A stretch of DNA of 64,000 nt from Mesorhizobium sp. AR07 (lineage in GTDB: Bacteria > Pseudomonadota > Alphaproteobacteria > Rhizobiales > Rhizobiaceae). The DNA is taken from positions 372,001 to 436,000 of the forward strand of contig NZ_CP080525.1 in NCBI RefSeq assembly GCF_024746815.1, read 5' to 3'. The notes below the pieces were generated by a model, which did no database searches, was not told where the DNA came from, and saw only the letters and a list, made by a program, of their open reading frames with translations. Shown one piece after another: positions 44,099-52,764 of the stretch (the first letter of the stretch is position 1; every line of letters begins with the position of its first letter). Position numbers and translations under genes: made by a program.

Positions 44099-44874
44099 TG
44101 GCTTACCGCAAGCAGCTGACGCGGCTCAGGGCACCCTATCTCAAGCGCATCCTGCTCGATCCCGCGCGGGTCGAGGATTGGGAAAAATACCCCTGGAACC
44201 TGCCGCTTTTTCGCGGCCACGATTTCGAACTCGAATTCACCACGCCGATCACCATCATCGTCGGCGAGAACGGCACCGGCAAATCGACGCTGCTCGAGGC
44301 GATCGGCGCGCTCGCCGGCTATGACGAAGCGGGCGGCGGCAAGGGCTACCGGCCGGTCGACCATTCCAGCGCCATCGACAAGAGCGGTGCCGCACTGGCA
44401 GATACCTTCCGTGGCCACTGGTTGCCGAAGGTCACCGCCGGTTGGTTCTTTCGCGCTGAATCCTTCTATTCCGTGGCTCGTTATCTCGACCATGCGGCGC
44501 TGGAGTCTGGTGGCGCGCCGCCGGATTTCCTGTCTTGGTCGCATGGCGAGGGGTTCATCCGCTTCTTCGAGGAACGCTGCCGCAGGCAAGGCATCTACAT
44601 TCTCGACGAACCCGAGAGCGCACTCTCCCCGTCGCGCCAGATCGAACTGCTCAAGATGCTGCGGCGGATGGACCAGTCGGGCACGGCGCAAGTCATCATG
44701 GCGACGCACTCGCCGCTGCTGATGGCCTGTCCCGGCGCGCGGCTGTTCCGGATCAGCAGGTTCGGGCTCGATCCGACCGATTTCAGCGATACCGACCATT
44801 TTCGCATGATGCGCGACTTCTGCACCGATCCGCAGGCGTTTATGGAGGAAGCACTGAGGGAGGATGACGCGTGA
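44098..44874 (+). CDS. ABC-type AAA ATPase (SMC/RecF-like family)
   Basis: The 258-residue cytosolic ATPase has Walker A IIVGENGTGKSTLLEAI (about residue 56-72), a signature region FLSWSHGEGFIRF, Walker B YILDEPESALSPSRQ and the H-loop VIMATHSPLL. It lacks transmembrane partners, so it is not an importer subunit but one of the free-standing ABC ATPases (AAA_15/AAA_23-like). Similar genes in rhizobia sit beside GNAT genes. TGATG overlap with the VOC gene and a GTGA overlap with the following GNAT gene show tight coupling. Confidence 0.88.
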   Translation: MAYRKQLTRLRAPYLKRILLDPARVEDWEKYPWNLPLFRGHDFELEFTTPITIIVGENGTGKSTLLEAIGALAGYDEAGGGKGYRPVDHSSAIDKSGAALADTFRGHWLPKVTAGWFFRAESFYSVARYLDHAALESGGAPPDFLSWSHGEGFIRFFEERCRRQGIYILDEPESALSPSRQIELLKMLRRMDQSGTAQVIMATHSPLLMACPGARLFRISRFGLDPTDFSDTDHFRMMRDFCTDPQAFMEEALREDDA

Positions 44875-45635
44875 CGGTCGTTGACGATGATCTCAACTGG
44901 CGCATCGAGCAGGCCTGTCGCGAGGGCTGGCCGGCTGCCGTCGAGACGGTCGCGGACGGCTGGCTTCTGCGGCGCTCGGGCGGCAGGATACGGCGCACCA
45001 ATTCCGCGAACCCTTTGCGCGGCAAGCGCGGCGCGCCCGCCAAGGTGATCGACGCCGCCGAGTCCTTCTACATCGGCCACGGCCAGACGCCGCTGTTCCG
45101 GGTGCCTGATATCGCCAACGAACTCGAGGCCGCACTCGACCAGCGCGGTTACCAGCCGGAAGGCGGAACGATCCATCTCCATGCCGGGATCAATGACTTG
45201 GCACAGGTTCGCGACGAGCAGGTCGCGCTTTCCCAGGTGCCTGGCGAGGACTGGCTCGCGGCGCGTTTCCGCATGGGCGCCTATGATGATACCGATCGCC
45301 GCGTCTTTCGCGAGATGACCGGGTTGATCGTCGGCGACCGGGCGTTTGTGTCCTGTGAGCGCGACAGCGAAATTGCCGCCTTGGCCTATGTCGTCATCCG
45401 TGATGGCCTGCTTGTGGTGGAATCGGTTGAAACCGACAGCCGCTTCAGGCAGCAGGGCCTGGGCCGCAAGACGGTCGGCGGCCTGATCGACTGGGCGCGG
45501 CAGGCGGGTGCATCGGCGGCATGCCTGCAGGTGGTGGCCGATAATGCGCCAGGCCGCGCGCTCTACGCCTCGCTTGGGTTCAACCGTGAACTTTATCGAT
45601 ATCACTACCGCAGGAAGCCGCATGAACCACGATAG
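44871..45635 (+). CDS. GNAT-family N-acetyltransferase
   Basis: The 254-residue protein has the C-terminal GNAT core with the acetyl-CoA site ETDSRFRQQGLGRKTVGGLIDWARQAGASAACLQVVADN and the LYASLGF ending. The N-terminal half is unlike standard GNATs and opens with VVDDDLNWRIEQACREGWPAAVETVADGWLLRRSGG, a layout seen in a two-domain acetyltransferase group. The GTG start overlaps the ATPase stop. Confidence 0.87.
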   Translation: MTVVDDDLNWRIEQACREGWPAAVETVADGWLLRRSGGRIRRTNSANPLRGKRGAPAKVIDAAESFYIGHGQTPLFRVPDIANELEAALDQRGYQPEGGTIHLHAGINDLAQVRDEQVALSQVPGEDWLAARFRMGAYDDTDRRVFREMTGLIVGDRAFVSCERDSEIAALAYVVIRDGLLVVESVETDSRFRQQGLGRKTVGGLIDWARQAGASAACLQVVADNAPGRALYASLGFNRELYRYHYRRKPHEPR

Positions 45636-46143
45636 TTATGACAACACCTACATCGCCGGCATCCTCAATTCGGTGAAGACCATCGCCATGGTCGGCGCGT
45701 CCGCCAACGATGTGCGACCGAGCTATTTCGTGTTGAAATATCTGCTGGCCAAGGGGTTTTTGGTGTTTCCGGTCAACCCCGGCCAGGCCGGCAAGGAAAT
45801 TCTCGGCCGGATGACCTATGCCAGGCTGGCTGAAATTCCCGAACCGATCGACATGGTCGACGTTTTTCGCGCGGCGACGGCGGTGCCCGGCATTGTCGAC
45901 GAGGTGTTGCAACTCGATCCCTTGCCGAAAGTCCTCTGGATGCAGCTTGGCGTGCGCCACGACGAGGCAGCCGCGCGCGCCGAAGCCGCCGGCATCAAGG
46001 TGGTGATGAACCGCTGCCCCAAGATCGAATATGGCAAGCTGTCCGGCGAGATCGGCTGGACCGGCGTCAACTCCGGCGTGCTGTCTTCGAAGAAGCCGCT
46101 GATGCGCTCGGGATTCCAGAGTTTTGGCGTGCGTCAGAAGTAG
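45622..46143 (+). CDS. CoA-binding protein (YccU-like)
   Basis: The 173-residue protein is a CoA-binding Rossmann domain as in succinyl-CoA synthetase alpha: TIAMVGASANDVRPSYFVLKYLLAKGFLVFPVNPG and PLPKVLWMQLGVRHDEAAARAEAAGIKVVMNRCPKIE. The ATG at 45622 follows caggaagccgc and overlaps the GNAT stop by 14 bases. It closes the five-gene operon. A free-standing role in CoA sensing is the usual guess. Confidence 0.9.
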   Translation: MNHDSYDNTYIAGILNSVKTIAMVGASANDVRPSYFVLKYLLAKGFLVFPVNPGQAGKEILGRMTYARLAEIPEPIDMVDVFRAATAVPGIVDEVLQLDPLPKVLWMQLGVRHDEAAARAEAAGIKVVMNRCPKIEYGKLSGEIGWTGVNSGVLSSKKPLMRSGFQSFGVRQK

Positions 46144-46287
46144 AAGCAAAATTATTCCGCGGGCCGGCGCATTTTCCCGCACCTCGGCCACAGATCGTTC
46201 GCCGAAGGGCATTTTCTTCTTTGCATTCGCGCCCGGCCTTCGCCAAGAATGCCCGGCGATTTCAAGAGTTTCAAAAGGGAGGTTTCG

Positions 46288-47568
46288 ATGACCCGCACGC
46301 CCGGTTTCAACACGCTCGCCGTTCATGCCGGCGCCAAGCCCGACCCGGCCACCGGCGCGCGCGCCACGCCGATCTACCAGACGACCTCCTTCGTCTTCGA
46401 CGATGCCGATCACGCCGCCTCGCTGTTCGGCCTGAAGGCCTTCGGCAACATCTACACCCGCATCATGAACCCGACGCAGGCGGTGCTCGAAGAGCGCATC
46501 GCGGCCCTCGAAGGCGGCACGGCGGCACTCGCGGTCGCCTCCGGCCATGCCGCGCAAGTGCTGGTCTTCCACAATCTGATGCAGCCGGGCGACAATTTCG
46601 TCGCCGCCAACAAGCTCTATGGCGGTTCGATCAACCAGTTCGGCCATGCCTTCAAGAACTATGGCTGGGAGGTGCGCTGGGCCGACACAAACGACGTCTC
46701 GACCTTCGAGAGCCAGATCGACGACAAGACCAAGGCGATCTTCATCGAGAGCCTCGCCAATCCGGGCGGCACGTTCGTCGACATCGAGAAGATCGGCGAC
46801 ATCGCGCGCAAGCATGGCCTGCCGCTGATCGTCGACAACACGCTGGCCTCGCCCTACCTGATCAGGCCGATCGAGCATGGCGCCGACATCGTCGTCCATT
46901 CGCTGACCAAGTTCATCGGGGGCCACGGCAATTCGATCGGTGGCGCCATCGTCGATGGCGGCACGTTCGACTGGTCGAAGTCGGGCAAATACCCGATGCT
47001 GTCAGAACCGCGCCCCGAATATGGCGGCCTCGTCCTGCACGAAACCTTCGGCAATTTCGCTTTCGCCATTGCCGCGCGCGTGCTTGGCCTGCGCGACCTC
47101 GGCCCGGCGATCTCGCCGTTCAACGCCTTCCTCATCCTGACCGGCCTGGAAACCCTGCCGTTGCGCATGCAGCGCCACTGCGACAATGCGGTCACGGTTG
47201 CCGCCTGGCTGTCCAACCACCCCAAGGTTGCCTCGGTGAACTACCCCGGCCTGCCCAGCGACAAGAACAATGCATTGCAGAAGAAGTATTCGCCGCTAGG
47301 TGCGGGTGCCGTGTTCACCTTCGGTCTCAAGGGCGGCTATGACGCCGGCGTCAAGTTTGTCGAGGCGCTCGAACTGTTCTCGCACCTGGCCAATGTCGGC
47401 GACACCAAGTCGCTGGTCATCCATCCGGCCTCGACCACGCACCGCCAGCTTTCCGACGAGCAGAAGGTCAAGGCTGGAGCCGGTCCGGACACCGTGCGGC
47501 TCTCCATCGGCATCGAGGACGTCAACGACATCGTCGCCGACCTCGAACAGGCACTTGCCAAGGTTTGA
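46288..47568 (+). CDS. metZ: O-acetylhomoserine aminocarboxypropyltransferase (sulfhydrylase)
   Basis: A PLP enzyme that makes homocysteine from an activated homoserine and sulfide. The N-terminus FNTLAVHAGAKPDPATGARATPIYQTTSFVFDD is typical, with PLP-lysine Lys208 in VHSLTKFIGGHG and RLSIGIEDVNDIVADLEQAL at the end. The 426-residue length fits MetY/MetZ. The ATG at 46288 follows aaaagggaggtttcg. In alphaproteobacteria such genes can follow a SAM-II riboswitch; I looked at 46144-46287 and see no convincing consensus. Confidence 0.93.
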   Translation: MTRTPGFNTLAVHAGAKPDPATGARATPIYQTTSFVFDDADHAASLFGLKAFGNIYTRIMNPTQAVLEERIAALEGGTAALAVASGHAAQVLVFHNLMQPGDNFVAANKLYGGSINQFGHAFKNYGWEVRWADTNDVSTFESQIDDKTKAIFIESLANPGGTFVDIEKIGDIARKHGLPLIVDNTLASPYLIRPIEHGADIVVHSLTKFIGGHGNSIGGAIVDGGTFDWSKSGKYPMLSEPRPEYGGLVLHETFGNFAFAIAARVLGLRDLGPAISPFNAFLILTGLETLPLRMQRHCDNAVTVAAWLSNHPKVASVNYPGLPSDKNNALQKKYSPLGAGAVFTFGLKGGYDAGVKFVEALELFSHLANVGDTKSLVIHPASTTHRQLSDEQKVKAGAGPDTVRLSIGIEDVNDIVADLEQALAKV

Positions 47569-47574
47569 TCTTTG

Positions 47575-47839
47575 CCCTCCCGTTGGGGGAGGGCTATCGC
47601 AGTTTGCAGGCCGAGGGTTTCGCTCTACGAATACCCCCACCCCTAACCAACCGGGGCGAGCCACGGGTCTCGCCCGTCCTTCGGACCCCCACAAGGGGGA
47701 GGGAGACTCTCGCAGACGCCGATACCCGGCAAGCTACCGAAGTTCGACGCCGAGTGTGATGGATAAAGGCTGCGGCAGCATTCCCTCCCCCTTGTGGGGA
47801 GGGTTAGGGTGGGGGTCCTTCTTCGCAAGAATCCATATG
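47575..47839. repeat. Palindromic MITE-like element, copy B
   Basis: The last 68 bases (47772-47839) are an exact inverted copy of 39623-39690. Further parts match copy A less exactly: ctccctcccccttgtggggg (about 47686-47706 on the other strand) and a middle with tagcttgccgggtatcggcg. The element fills the 341-base gap between metZ and the cupin gene; no gene is seen in it. Confidence 0.82.
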
Positions 47840-47909
47840 GGGAGGGTCGGCGCGCAGCGCCGGGGTGGGGGTGAGCCGGCGCATGCCGGCTCTTTCATGG
47901 AGGCAAGTC

Positions 47910-48257
47910 TTGGCCGCGCTTTACCTGACAATATCGACTGATGGCGTCGAACCCGAATCTGGTGCGCCGGCGCCAGACCGGCTGATCTCGGGCGATCCGA
48001 AATTCCGCACCTGGAACGTCGAGGAGCGGGACGGCGGTCTTTACGCCGGCATCTGGGAATCGACCCCGGGCAAGTGGCGCATCGTCTATGACGAATGGGA
48101 GTTCTGCCACATCCTGTCCGGCGTTTCGGTGATCGCGGAAGACGGTGGGCAAGCGCGCATGGTACGGGCCGGCGACAGTTTTGTGCTCAGGCCCGGCTTC
48201 AGAGGAAGCTGGGAAGTGCTTGAAACGACTCGCAAGGAGTATGTGATCAAGCTTTGA
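47910..48257 (+). CDS. Cupin-fold protein (DUF861 / EutQ-like)
   Basis: A 115-residue single-domain cupin: GGLYAGIWESTPGKWRIVYDEWEFCHILSGVSVI, then RAGDSFVLRPGFRGSWEVLETTRKEYV, the DUF861/cupin_3 pattern with glutamate and histidine near the metal site. A TTG start seven bases after aggaggcaag is best; the open frame upstream belongs to the repeat. Function (sugar binding or ureidoglycolate lyase-like) is not certain. Stop codons of this gene and the next, convergent one touch. Confidence 0.83.
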   Translation: MAALYLTISTDGVEPESGAPAPDRLISGDPKFRTWNVEERDGGLYAGIWESTPGKWRIVYDEWEFCHILSGVSVIAEDGGQARMVRAGDSFVLRPGFRGSWEVLETTRKEYVIKL

Positions 48258-49319
48258 TCACTTCCCCGGGAACTGGCTCAGGCAAGCCTCCGACGCCTTG
48301 TCATGGAAGATCAGGGCGTCGGCGTCCTGTGCCTCGACGTCCGCATCGGAAATCTCGTTGCGATAATATTGCGCCAGGAGATCGAGCCCCTCCTGGCTGA
48401 TGCCCTGGGTCGGCATCTCGCGCGCCAGGCAGCCGCAGAGGCCGAGCGCACGGTCCGGCGAGCCAATTTTGTGGTTGGTGAGGATGAAATCCTGCGCCGG
48501 ACAGGCATCGAGGAAGCCGTCGAAATTCAGCTTCTGCTGCGCCTGGTCGCCATGGTTGAAATAGGCCGGCGGCCATTGGCTCTTGCCGCTGGCGACATCA
48601 CAGCCGGTGCCGACATCCTCGGCATTTTTCAGCAGCGCCTGCCAGGCAATCTCTTTCCCGCCCGTTGGATATTCGAAATTCTCGCCCAGCGACGCCGTGT
48701 ACATGTCGAGATCGGGCTGCGTGAAGCTGGTTGCCTGAAACCGGTTGAATTGGCATTGGCATGCAGCGCTGACGCGTTCGGCTTCGCCCTCTGCCGGCTG
48801 CTCGCTGGACTTGCTTTTCTGGCAGGCTGCCAGGAAGGCTGCGCCATCGAGCGACGAGGCAGGAAATGTCGAGGCGTCGACATAGCGCTTTCCGTCCCAG
48901 CCGATCGTCATCTGGTCGGACTGGATGTCGAGAAAGCCGTTCCGCTTGAAGGCGCTGAGCCCGATCTTGTCCGGCGGCACCAGCCTTGCACCGGGAATGT
49001 CGCCGAGAACCTCCTGATAGCTGTCGCCTTCCAGGACGAACAGGAAGTTGCCGCAATGGATGCCGTCGCAGTCCGGCGCATAGCGATAGGCAAAGATCTC
49101 CGGAAAACCGTCGAGGTTGAGATCGACCTCGACGGCAAAGGATGTCGGCGGCAGGTCCTTCGATCCGGTCTGCCGCTCCAGCAGAATCGCCGCCATTTTC
49201 CGGGCGATGGCCATGCTGTTTTCCCACGGAATGTTTTCCGGCTGTTGCTGGGCAGCCACCGGAGATACGCATATCAGCGCCATTGCGAACGCCATCGCCG
49301 GTCTCGAAAACAACCTCAT
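48258..49319 (-). CDS. Exported hypothetical protein with Ca-binding-like loop
   Basis: The 353-residue precursor has a signal peptide (MAFAMALICVSPVAA|Q). The mature part has VDLNLDGFPEIFAY, an EF-hand/FG-GAP-like loop, three cysteine pairs (such as PDCDGIHCGN, ACQCQ, LGLCGC) and no recognised domain overall. It is likely periplasmic. It is convergent with the cupin gene and separated from the P450 gene by 24 bases on the same strand, so cotranscription with the P450 is possible. I do not recognise a family. Confidence 0.7.
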   Translation of the reverse strand: MRLFSRPAMAFAMALICVSPVAAQQQPENIPWENSMAIARKMAAILLERQTGSKDLPPTSFAVEVDLNLDGFPEIFAYRYAPDCDGIHCGNFLFVLEGDSYQEVLGDIPGARLVPPDKIGLSAFKRNGFLDIQSDQMTIGWDGKRYVDASTFPASSLDGAAFLAACQKSKSSEQPAEGEAERVSAACQCQFNRFQATSFTQPDLDMYTASLGENFEYPTGGKEIAWQALLKNAEDVGTGCDVASGKSQWPPAYFNHGDQAQQKLNFDGFLDACPAQDFILTNHKIGSPDRALGLCGCLAREMPTQGISQEGLDLLAQYYRNEISDADVEAQDADALIFHDKASEACLSQFPGK

Positions 49320-49343
49320 GTCGCAGCCCCAGGCCCGCTATCG

Positions 49344-50594
49344 TCAGAAGCTGACGGCGAGCGTTTCCAGCCCATGGAAGTGGTAAGTGTCGCGGAAGCG
49401 CGGCTGTTCGGCAAGATGGAGCTTTGGGTGCCGGTTGAACAAGGTTTTCAGCGACACCTGCAGTTCGAGCCGGGCCAGCGGCGCGCCGATGCAGAAATGA
49501 ATGCCGGCGCCGAAGGACACGTTCTTCTGGTCCGCACGATCCGGGTTGAAGGCGAGCGGATCAGTGAAGGCGCGCGGATCATGATTGGCCATGCCAAGCA
49601 GCAGCCCGATCGTCTGGCCCGGCCGCACGACGATACCGGGGACGATTTCGACTTCCTGATAGGCGTAGCGCGTGAACATGTGCAGCGGCGCGTCGAAGCG
49701 CAGGCATTCCTCGACTGTCGCAGCGGTCGCTTCGGGTGAGCCGAAGAAGCGGCGCGGGTCGCCGCCTTGCGCCAGGATCGAGCGCACGGCATTGCCGGTC
49801 TGATGCACGGTCGCTTCGTGGCCGGCATTGAGCAGCAGGATCGCCGAGGACACCATCTCGTCTTCCGACAGTTTCTGGCCGTCCTCCTGCGCCGAGATCA
49901 GCAGCGACAGCAGGTCGTCGCCGGGGTGCCTGCGCCTCTCAGCGACATAGCCACGCAGGAATTCGGAAAACTCGCCAGCGGCGCGGTTGGCCGTTTCCTC
50001 GGTTTCGCGTGTGCGGCCATGCATGTACATGGCAACCATCTGGTGCGACCAGCCGAGCAGCTGTGGCCCCATCTCGACCGGCACGCCGAGCATTTCGGCA
50101 ATGATGGTGATCGGCAGGGGAGCCGCGAAGGCGGGCAGCAGGTCGACGGCTCCGCCCGTGTCGAAACGGTCGATCAACTCGTTGGCGAGCGCTTCGACAC
50201 GCGGCCGCAACCGTTCTACCTGGCGCGAAACGAAGGCACGGTTGACCAGCGTTCTCAGCCGCGTGTGCACCGGCGGCTCCAGTTCCAGCATCGAATTGGC
50301 CTCGATGCCGTCGAATGCCTTGAGATGGCTGCGGTCCTGGTCAACGCCGCGACTGTCTGGAATGCCAGCCGGGTTCTGGCGGCCGAAGCGGCGGTCGCGC
50401 AGCAGCCGGTTGACGTCTTCGAAGCCGCCAAAGCACCAGATGCCGAACTCTTCCCAGAAGAATGCATTCGATGTGCCGTGCAGAAAGGCATAGGCCTTGT
50501 ATGGATCCTGGAAGAAGGCAGGCTCGTGCGGGTCAAGCCTGAGGTGACGGGTGGCTGGATCAAAGGCCAGGGTGGGTGGTGTCGATTTGGTCAT
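49344..50594 (-). CDS. Cytochrome P450
   Basis: A 416-residue soluble bacterial P450. The heme ligand is Cys368 in VSFGAGIHFCIGAPLARLEL; the K-helix E-x-x-R reads EECLRF; the oxygen-binding I-helix reads LLLNAGHEATVHQTGN, where the usual threonine is present but shifted by an inserted alanine. RLRTLVNRAFVSRQVERLRPRV is the standard C-helix region. The ATG at 50594 was chosen; upstream codons overlap the divergent oxidase gene. The redox partner is not adjacent. Substrate unknown. Confidence 0.93.
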   Translation of the reverse strand: MTKSTPPTLAFDPATRHLRLDPHEPAFFQDPYKAYAFLHGTSNAFFWEEFGIWCFGGFEDVNRLLRDRRFGRQNPAGIPDSRGVDQDRSHLKAFDGIEANSMLELEPPVHTRLRTLVNRAFVSRQVERLRPRVEALANELIDRFDTGGAVDLLPAFAAPLPITIIAEMLGVPVEMGPQLLGWSHQMVAMYMHGRTRETEETANRAAGEFSEFLRGYVAERRRHPGDDLLSLLISAQEDGQKLSEDEMVSSAILLLNAGHEATVHQTGNAVRSILAQGGDPRRFFGSPEATAATVEECLRFDAPLHMFTRYAYQEVEIVPGIVVRPGQTIGLLLGMANHDPRAFTDPLAFNPDRADQKNVSFGAGIHFCIGAPLARLELQVSLKTLFNRHPKLHLAEQPRFRDTYHFHGLETLAVSF

Positions 50595-50712
50595 GCCAGA
50601 CCAATAGCGCGGCTTGCCAGCCCGATTCCAGACCGTATGTTGCGGCCAGTGAACTAATGTTGGCGGCCCAATGCGTTGAGCCGGCCGATATGGCTGCGGA
50701 AAGACTAACCTG

Positions 50713-51816
50713 ATGAATGTGATCGTTGTCGGCGCGGGTATTGCCGGTCTCTCCACGGCGTGGTCGCTGGTCAAGGCTGGCCACAGCGTTTCCATCGTCG
50801 AGCAGGGACCGATCCCCAATCCGCTGGCCGCATCGGGTGACCATCACCGCATCATCCGCCGCGCCTACCGGGCCGGCACCGGCTATGGCCGGCTGATCAC
50901 CGAAGCCTATCAGGCCTGGGACGAGATGTGGGCCGATCTCGGCGAAAGCCACCTCGATGCGCGTGGATTTGTCTGCATTTCGCGCGAGCCCGGCGACGAG
51001 GCCGAGGAATACCGCGAGGGTCTGGAGGAGGGGAATTTCCCGTTCGAATTGCTGGAGCCGGCCGCCGCCACGGAACGCTGGCCGTTCCTTGAAGCCGGCT
51101 CGCTCCGCTACGCCTATTTTTCGACCGAAGGCGGCGCGCTGCATTGCCGCAAGATCGCGTCCGGCCTCGCCAAATGGCTGCGGACCAATGGCGCCAATGT
51201 CTACGAACACAGCAAGGTCACCGCGATCGACGCCGAGGCTGGCCACATCGTGCTCGAAAGCGGCGAGACGATGCAGGCTGACCGCGTCGTCGTCGCTGCC
51301 GGCGCCTGGGTGCTGAAACTGTTTCCGGAACTGGATGGCGAACTGAAGACCTATCGAACCGCACTTGCCTACGTCGAACCGCCGGCCGACCTCAAGGCGG
51401 CCTGGGACGCGGCACCGGTCGTCCTCGATGTTGGCGGCGCGGTCGATGGCTACGTGATCCCGCCCTCCGGCGGCGCCGGCATGAAATTCGGCTCCGGACT
51501 GCATAGGGTGCCGACCAGCGACGCCGACTGGAACCGTGACCCGGTAGCCGGCGAGGGCGAGGCGATCCGCAACCTGTTTTCGCCGCCGATCGCCCGTATT
51601 GACGAGTACAAGGTCACCGAGGTGGTCACTTGCGCCTATACCTTCACCGCCGACGAGAAATTCATGGCGCATGAAAAGGACAAGTGCCTGATCGTCTCGG
51701 CCTGTTCCGGCCATGGCTACAAGTTCGGCGCCGCCGTCGGCAGGCGTGTTGCGGCCGCCATTGGTGATGGCGATATCGCCGGCCTGAAGCGCTGGCTGCG
51801 GGCGGAGGTCGCCTGA
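50713..51816 (+). CDS. FAD-dependent oxidoreductase (DAO/GlpO/amino-acid oxidase type)
   Basis: The 367-residue flavoprotein has the N-terminal Rossmann motif VIVVGAGIAGLSTAWSLVKAGHSV, a substrate-domain SGDHHRIIRRAYR typical of sarcosine/N-methyl-amino acid oxidases, and the C-terminal ACSGHGYKFGAAVGRRVAAAI dinucleotide closure. Members oxidise amino acids or methylated amines, forming an imine and peroxide. The start codon lies 118 bases from the divergent P450. Confidence 0.92.
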   Translation: MNVIVVGAGIAGLSTAWSLVKAGHSVSIVEQGPIPNPLAASGDHHRIIRRAYRAGTGYGRLITEAYQAWDEMWADLGESHLDARGFVCISREPGDEAEEYREGLEEGNFPFELLEPAAATERWPFLEAGSLRYAYFSTEGGALHCRKIASGLAKWLRTNGANVYEHSKVTAIDAEAGHIVLESGETMQADRVVVAAGAWVLKLFPELDGELKTYRTALAYVEPPADLKAAWDAAPVVLDVGGAVDGYVIPPSGGAGMKFGSGLHRVPTSDADWNRDPVAGEGEAIRNLFSPPIARIDEYKVTEVVTCAYTFTADEKFMAHEKDKCLIVSACSGHGYKFGAAVGRRVAAAIGDGDIAGLKRWLRAEVA

Positions 51817-51834
51817 ACGTCGCCGGAGCTTGAC

Positions 51835-52425
51835 CTAATCCTGGCAGTGCCTGGGAATATGCACGCGCCGCCAGCCGGACGAACCTTCGCGGACCAGCAT
51901 GCGCCGCGCGACCGTCTGGTAGGAGGCGGGAACATCGATGATGCGCCTTTGCTCCGGCTGCACCAGCACCTCCTCGGCGATCCGGTCGTACTGTGCCGGG
52001 ATGACGACGCGCCGCGTGCGTTCGGGCTGGATCACCACGGTCTCGGCAACGCGCCCGTAGCGCGCCTTGTGCCAGATCTTGCACAGCACCTTGCGGCCAT
52101 GAATGACACGCCATTCCCAGGAGTAGCCGCCGTCATCGACCTGGACAGTGCGGTAGACGGTGCGGGTGACGGCGGGCACGACCTCGTAGGTGACCTGGGC
52201 CGGAACGGTCATCACCACGCGTTCGCGGGTGCCATAAATGGCCGGGATAGTGTCGACCTGCTGGCCGGGCGGGCTGACCAGCACGTCTTCGTAGACGGTA
52301 TCATAGACGGCCGGTGTGCGGACGGGTTCATAGCATTCGACGGCGCGGCCGCCGGCCGCCGTTTGCGAAATCGTGCCGAGCATCGTCAGCCCGGCAATGG
52401 TGAAGCATGCGGTTTTCCTGAACAT
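51835..52425 (-). CDS. Exported protein with PAxYxTV-VLV repeats
   Basis: The 196-residue precursor has a signal peptide (MFRKTACFTIAGLTMLGTISQTAAG). The mature protein repeats a short beta motif: RTPAVYDTVYEDVLVSPP, IPAIYGTRERVVMTVPA, VPAVTRTVYRTVQV, then IPAQYDRIAEEVLVQPE and VPASYQTVARRMLVREG. This spacing of about 25 residues suggests a periplasmic or surface-associated fibre-like protein. I recall similar motifs in OmpA-linked rhizobial proteins, but no named family. The ATG at 52425 follows caggggagtgtc. Confidence 0.75.
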   Translation of the reverse strand: MFRKTACFTIAGLTMLGTISQTAAGGRAVECYEPVRTPAVYDTVYEDVLVSPPGQQVDTIPAIYGTRERVVMTVPAQVTYEVVPAVTRTVYRTVQVDDGGYSWEWRVIHGRKVLCKIWHKARYGRVAETVVIQPERTRRVVIPAQYDRIAEEVLVQPEQRRIIDVPASYQTVARRMLVREGSSGWRRVHIPRHCQD

Positions 52426-52764
52426 GACACTCCCCCTGTTGAACGGCACAATGACGTTCAACGTTGGATTGTAGGGGATCAGGCGCCGGGGAAAAGAGGA
52501 TTTGCCGCATTTCGTTAAGCGATGCGGTTAAGAAACTGCTACTCAGGGAATGGAGCTGTGAGGCGGCGGGCCGGCGGAAGCACTCCACTGTTGCGAATCC
52601 CGGATTAGAAACCTTGATTCGACTTACCCAGATGGCTAGGACGGGTCGGCCTTGCGCAAGGATGAGCCGGCATCCTATTTACACAATAACGATCCAGAAC
52701 CGATTCTGCCCGATCCGCCAGCATTCCCGGCGCCGGAATCCCACCGCGAGATAAGAGATAACTA
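52426..52764. promoter_or_regulatory. Non-coding region upstream of clpP
   Basis: 339 bases without a convincing gene. It should contain the clpP promoter. A CTTG at 52651 and cctattt at 52674-52680 resemble the alphaproteobacterial heat-shock (RpoH) boxes, but the spacer is 19 bases, longer than the reported 17-18. A 96-codon plus-strand frame here is Arg-rich and has no ribosome site. Confidence 0.4.

Noticed and set aside
46144..46287. Possible SAM-II riboswitch upstream of metZ
   Set aside because: I looked for the pseudoknot consensus and did not see it; a covariance-model search would be needed.
52464..52754. A 96-codon plus-strand frame upstream of clpP
   Set aside because: It has no ribosome site, no domain and Arg-rich composition in a promoter region.
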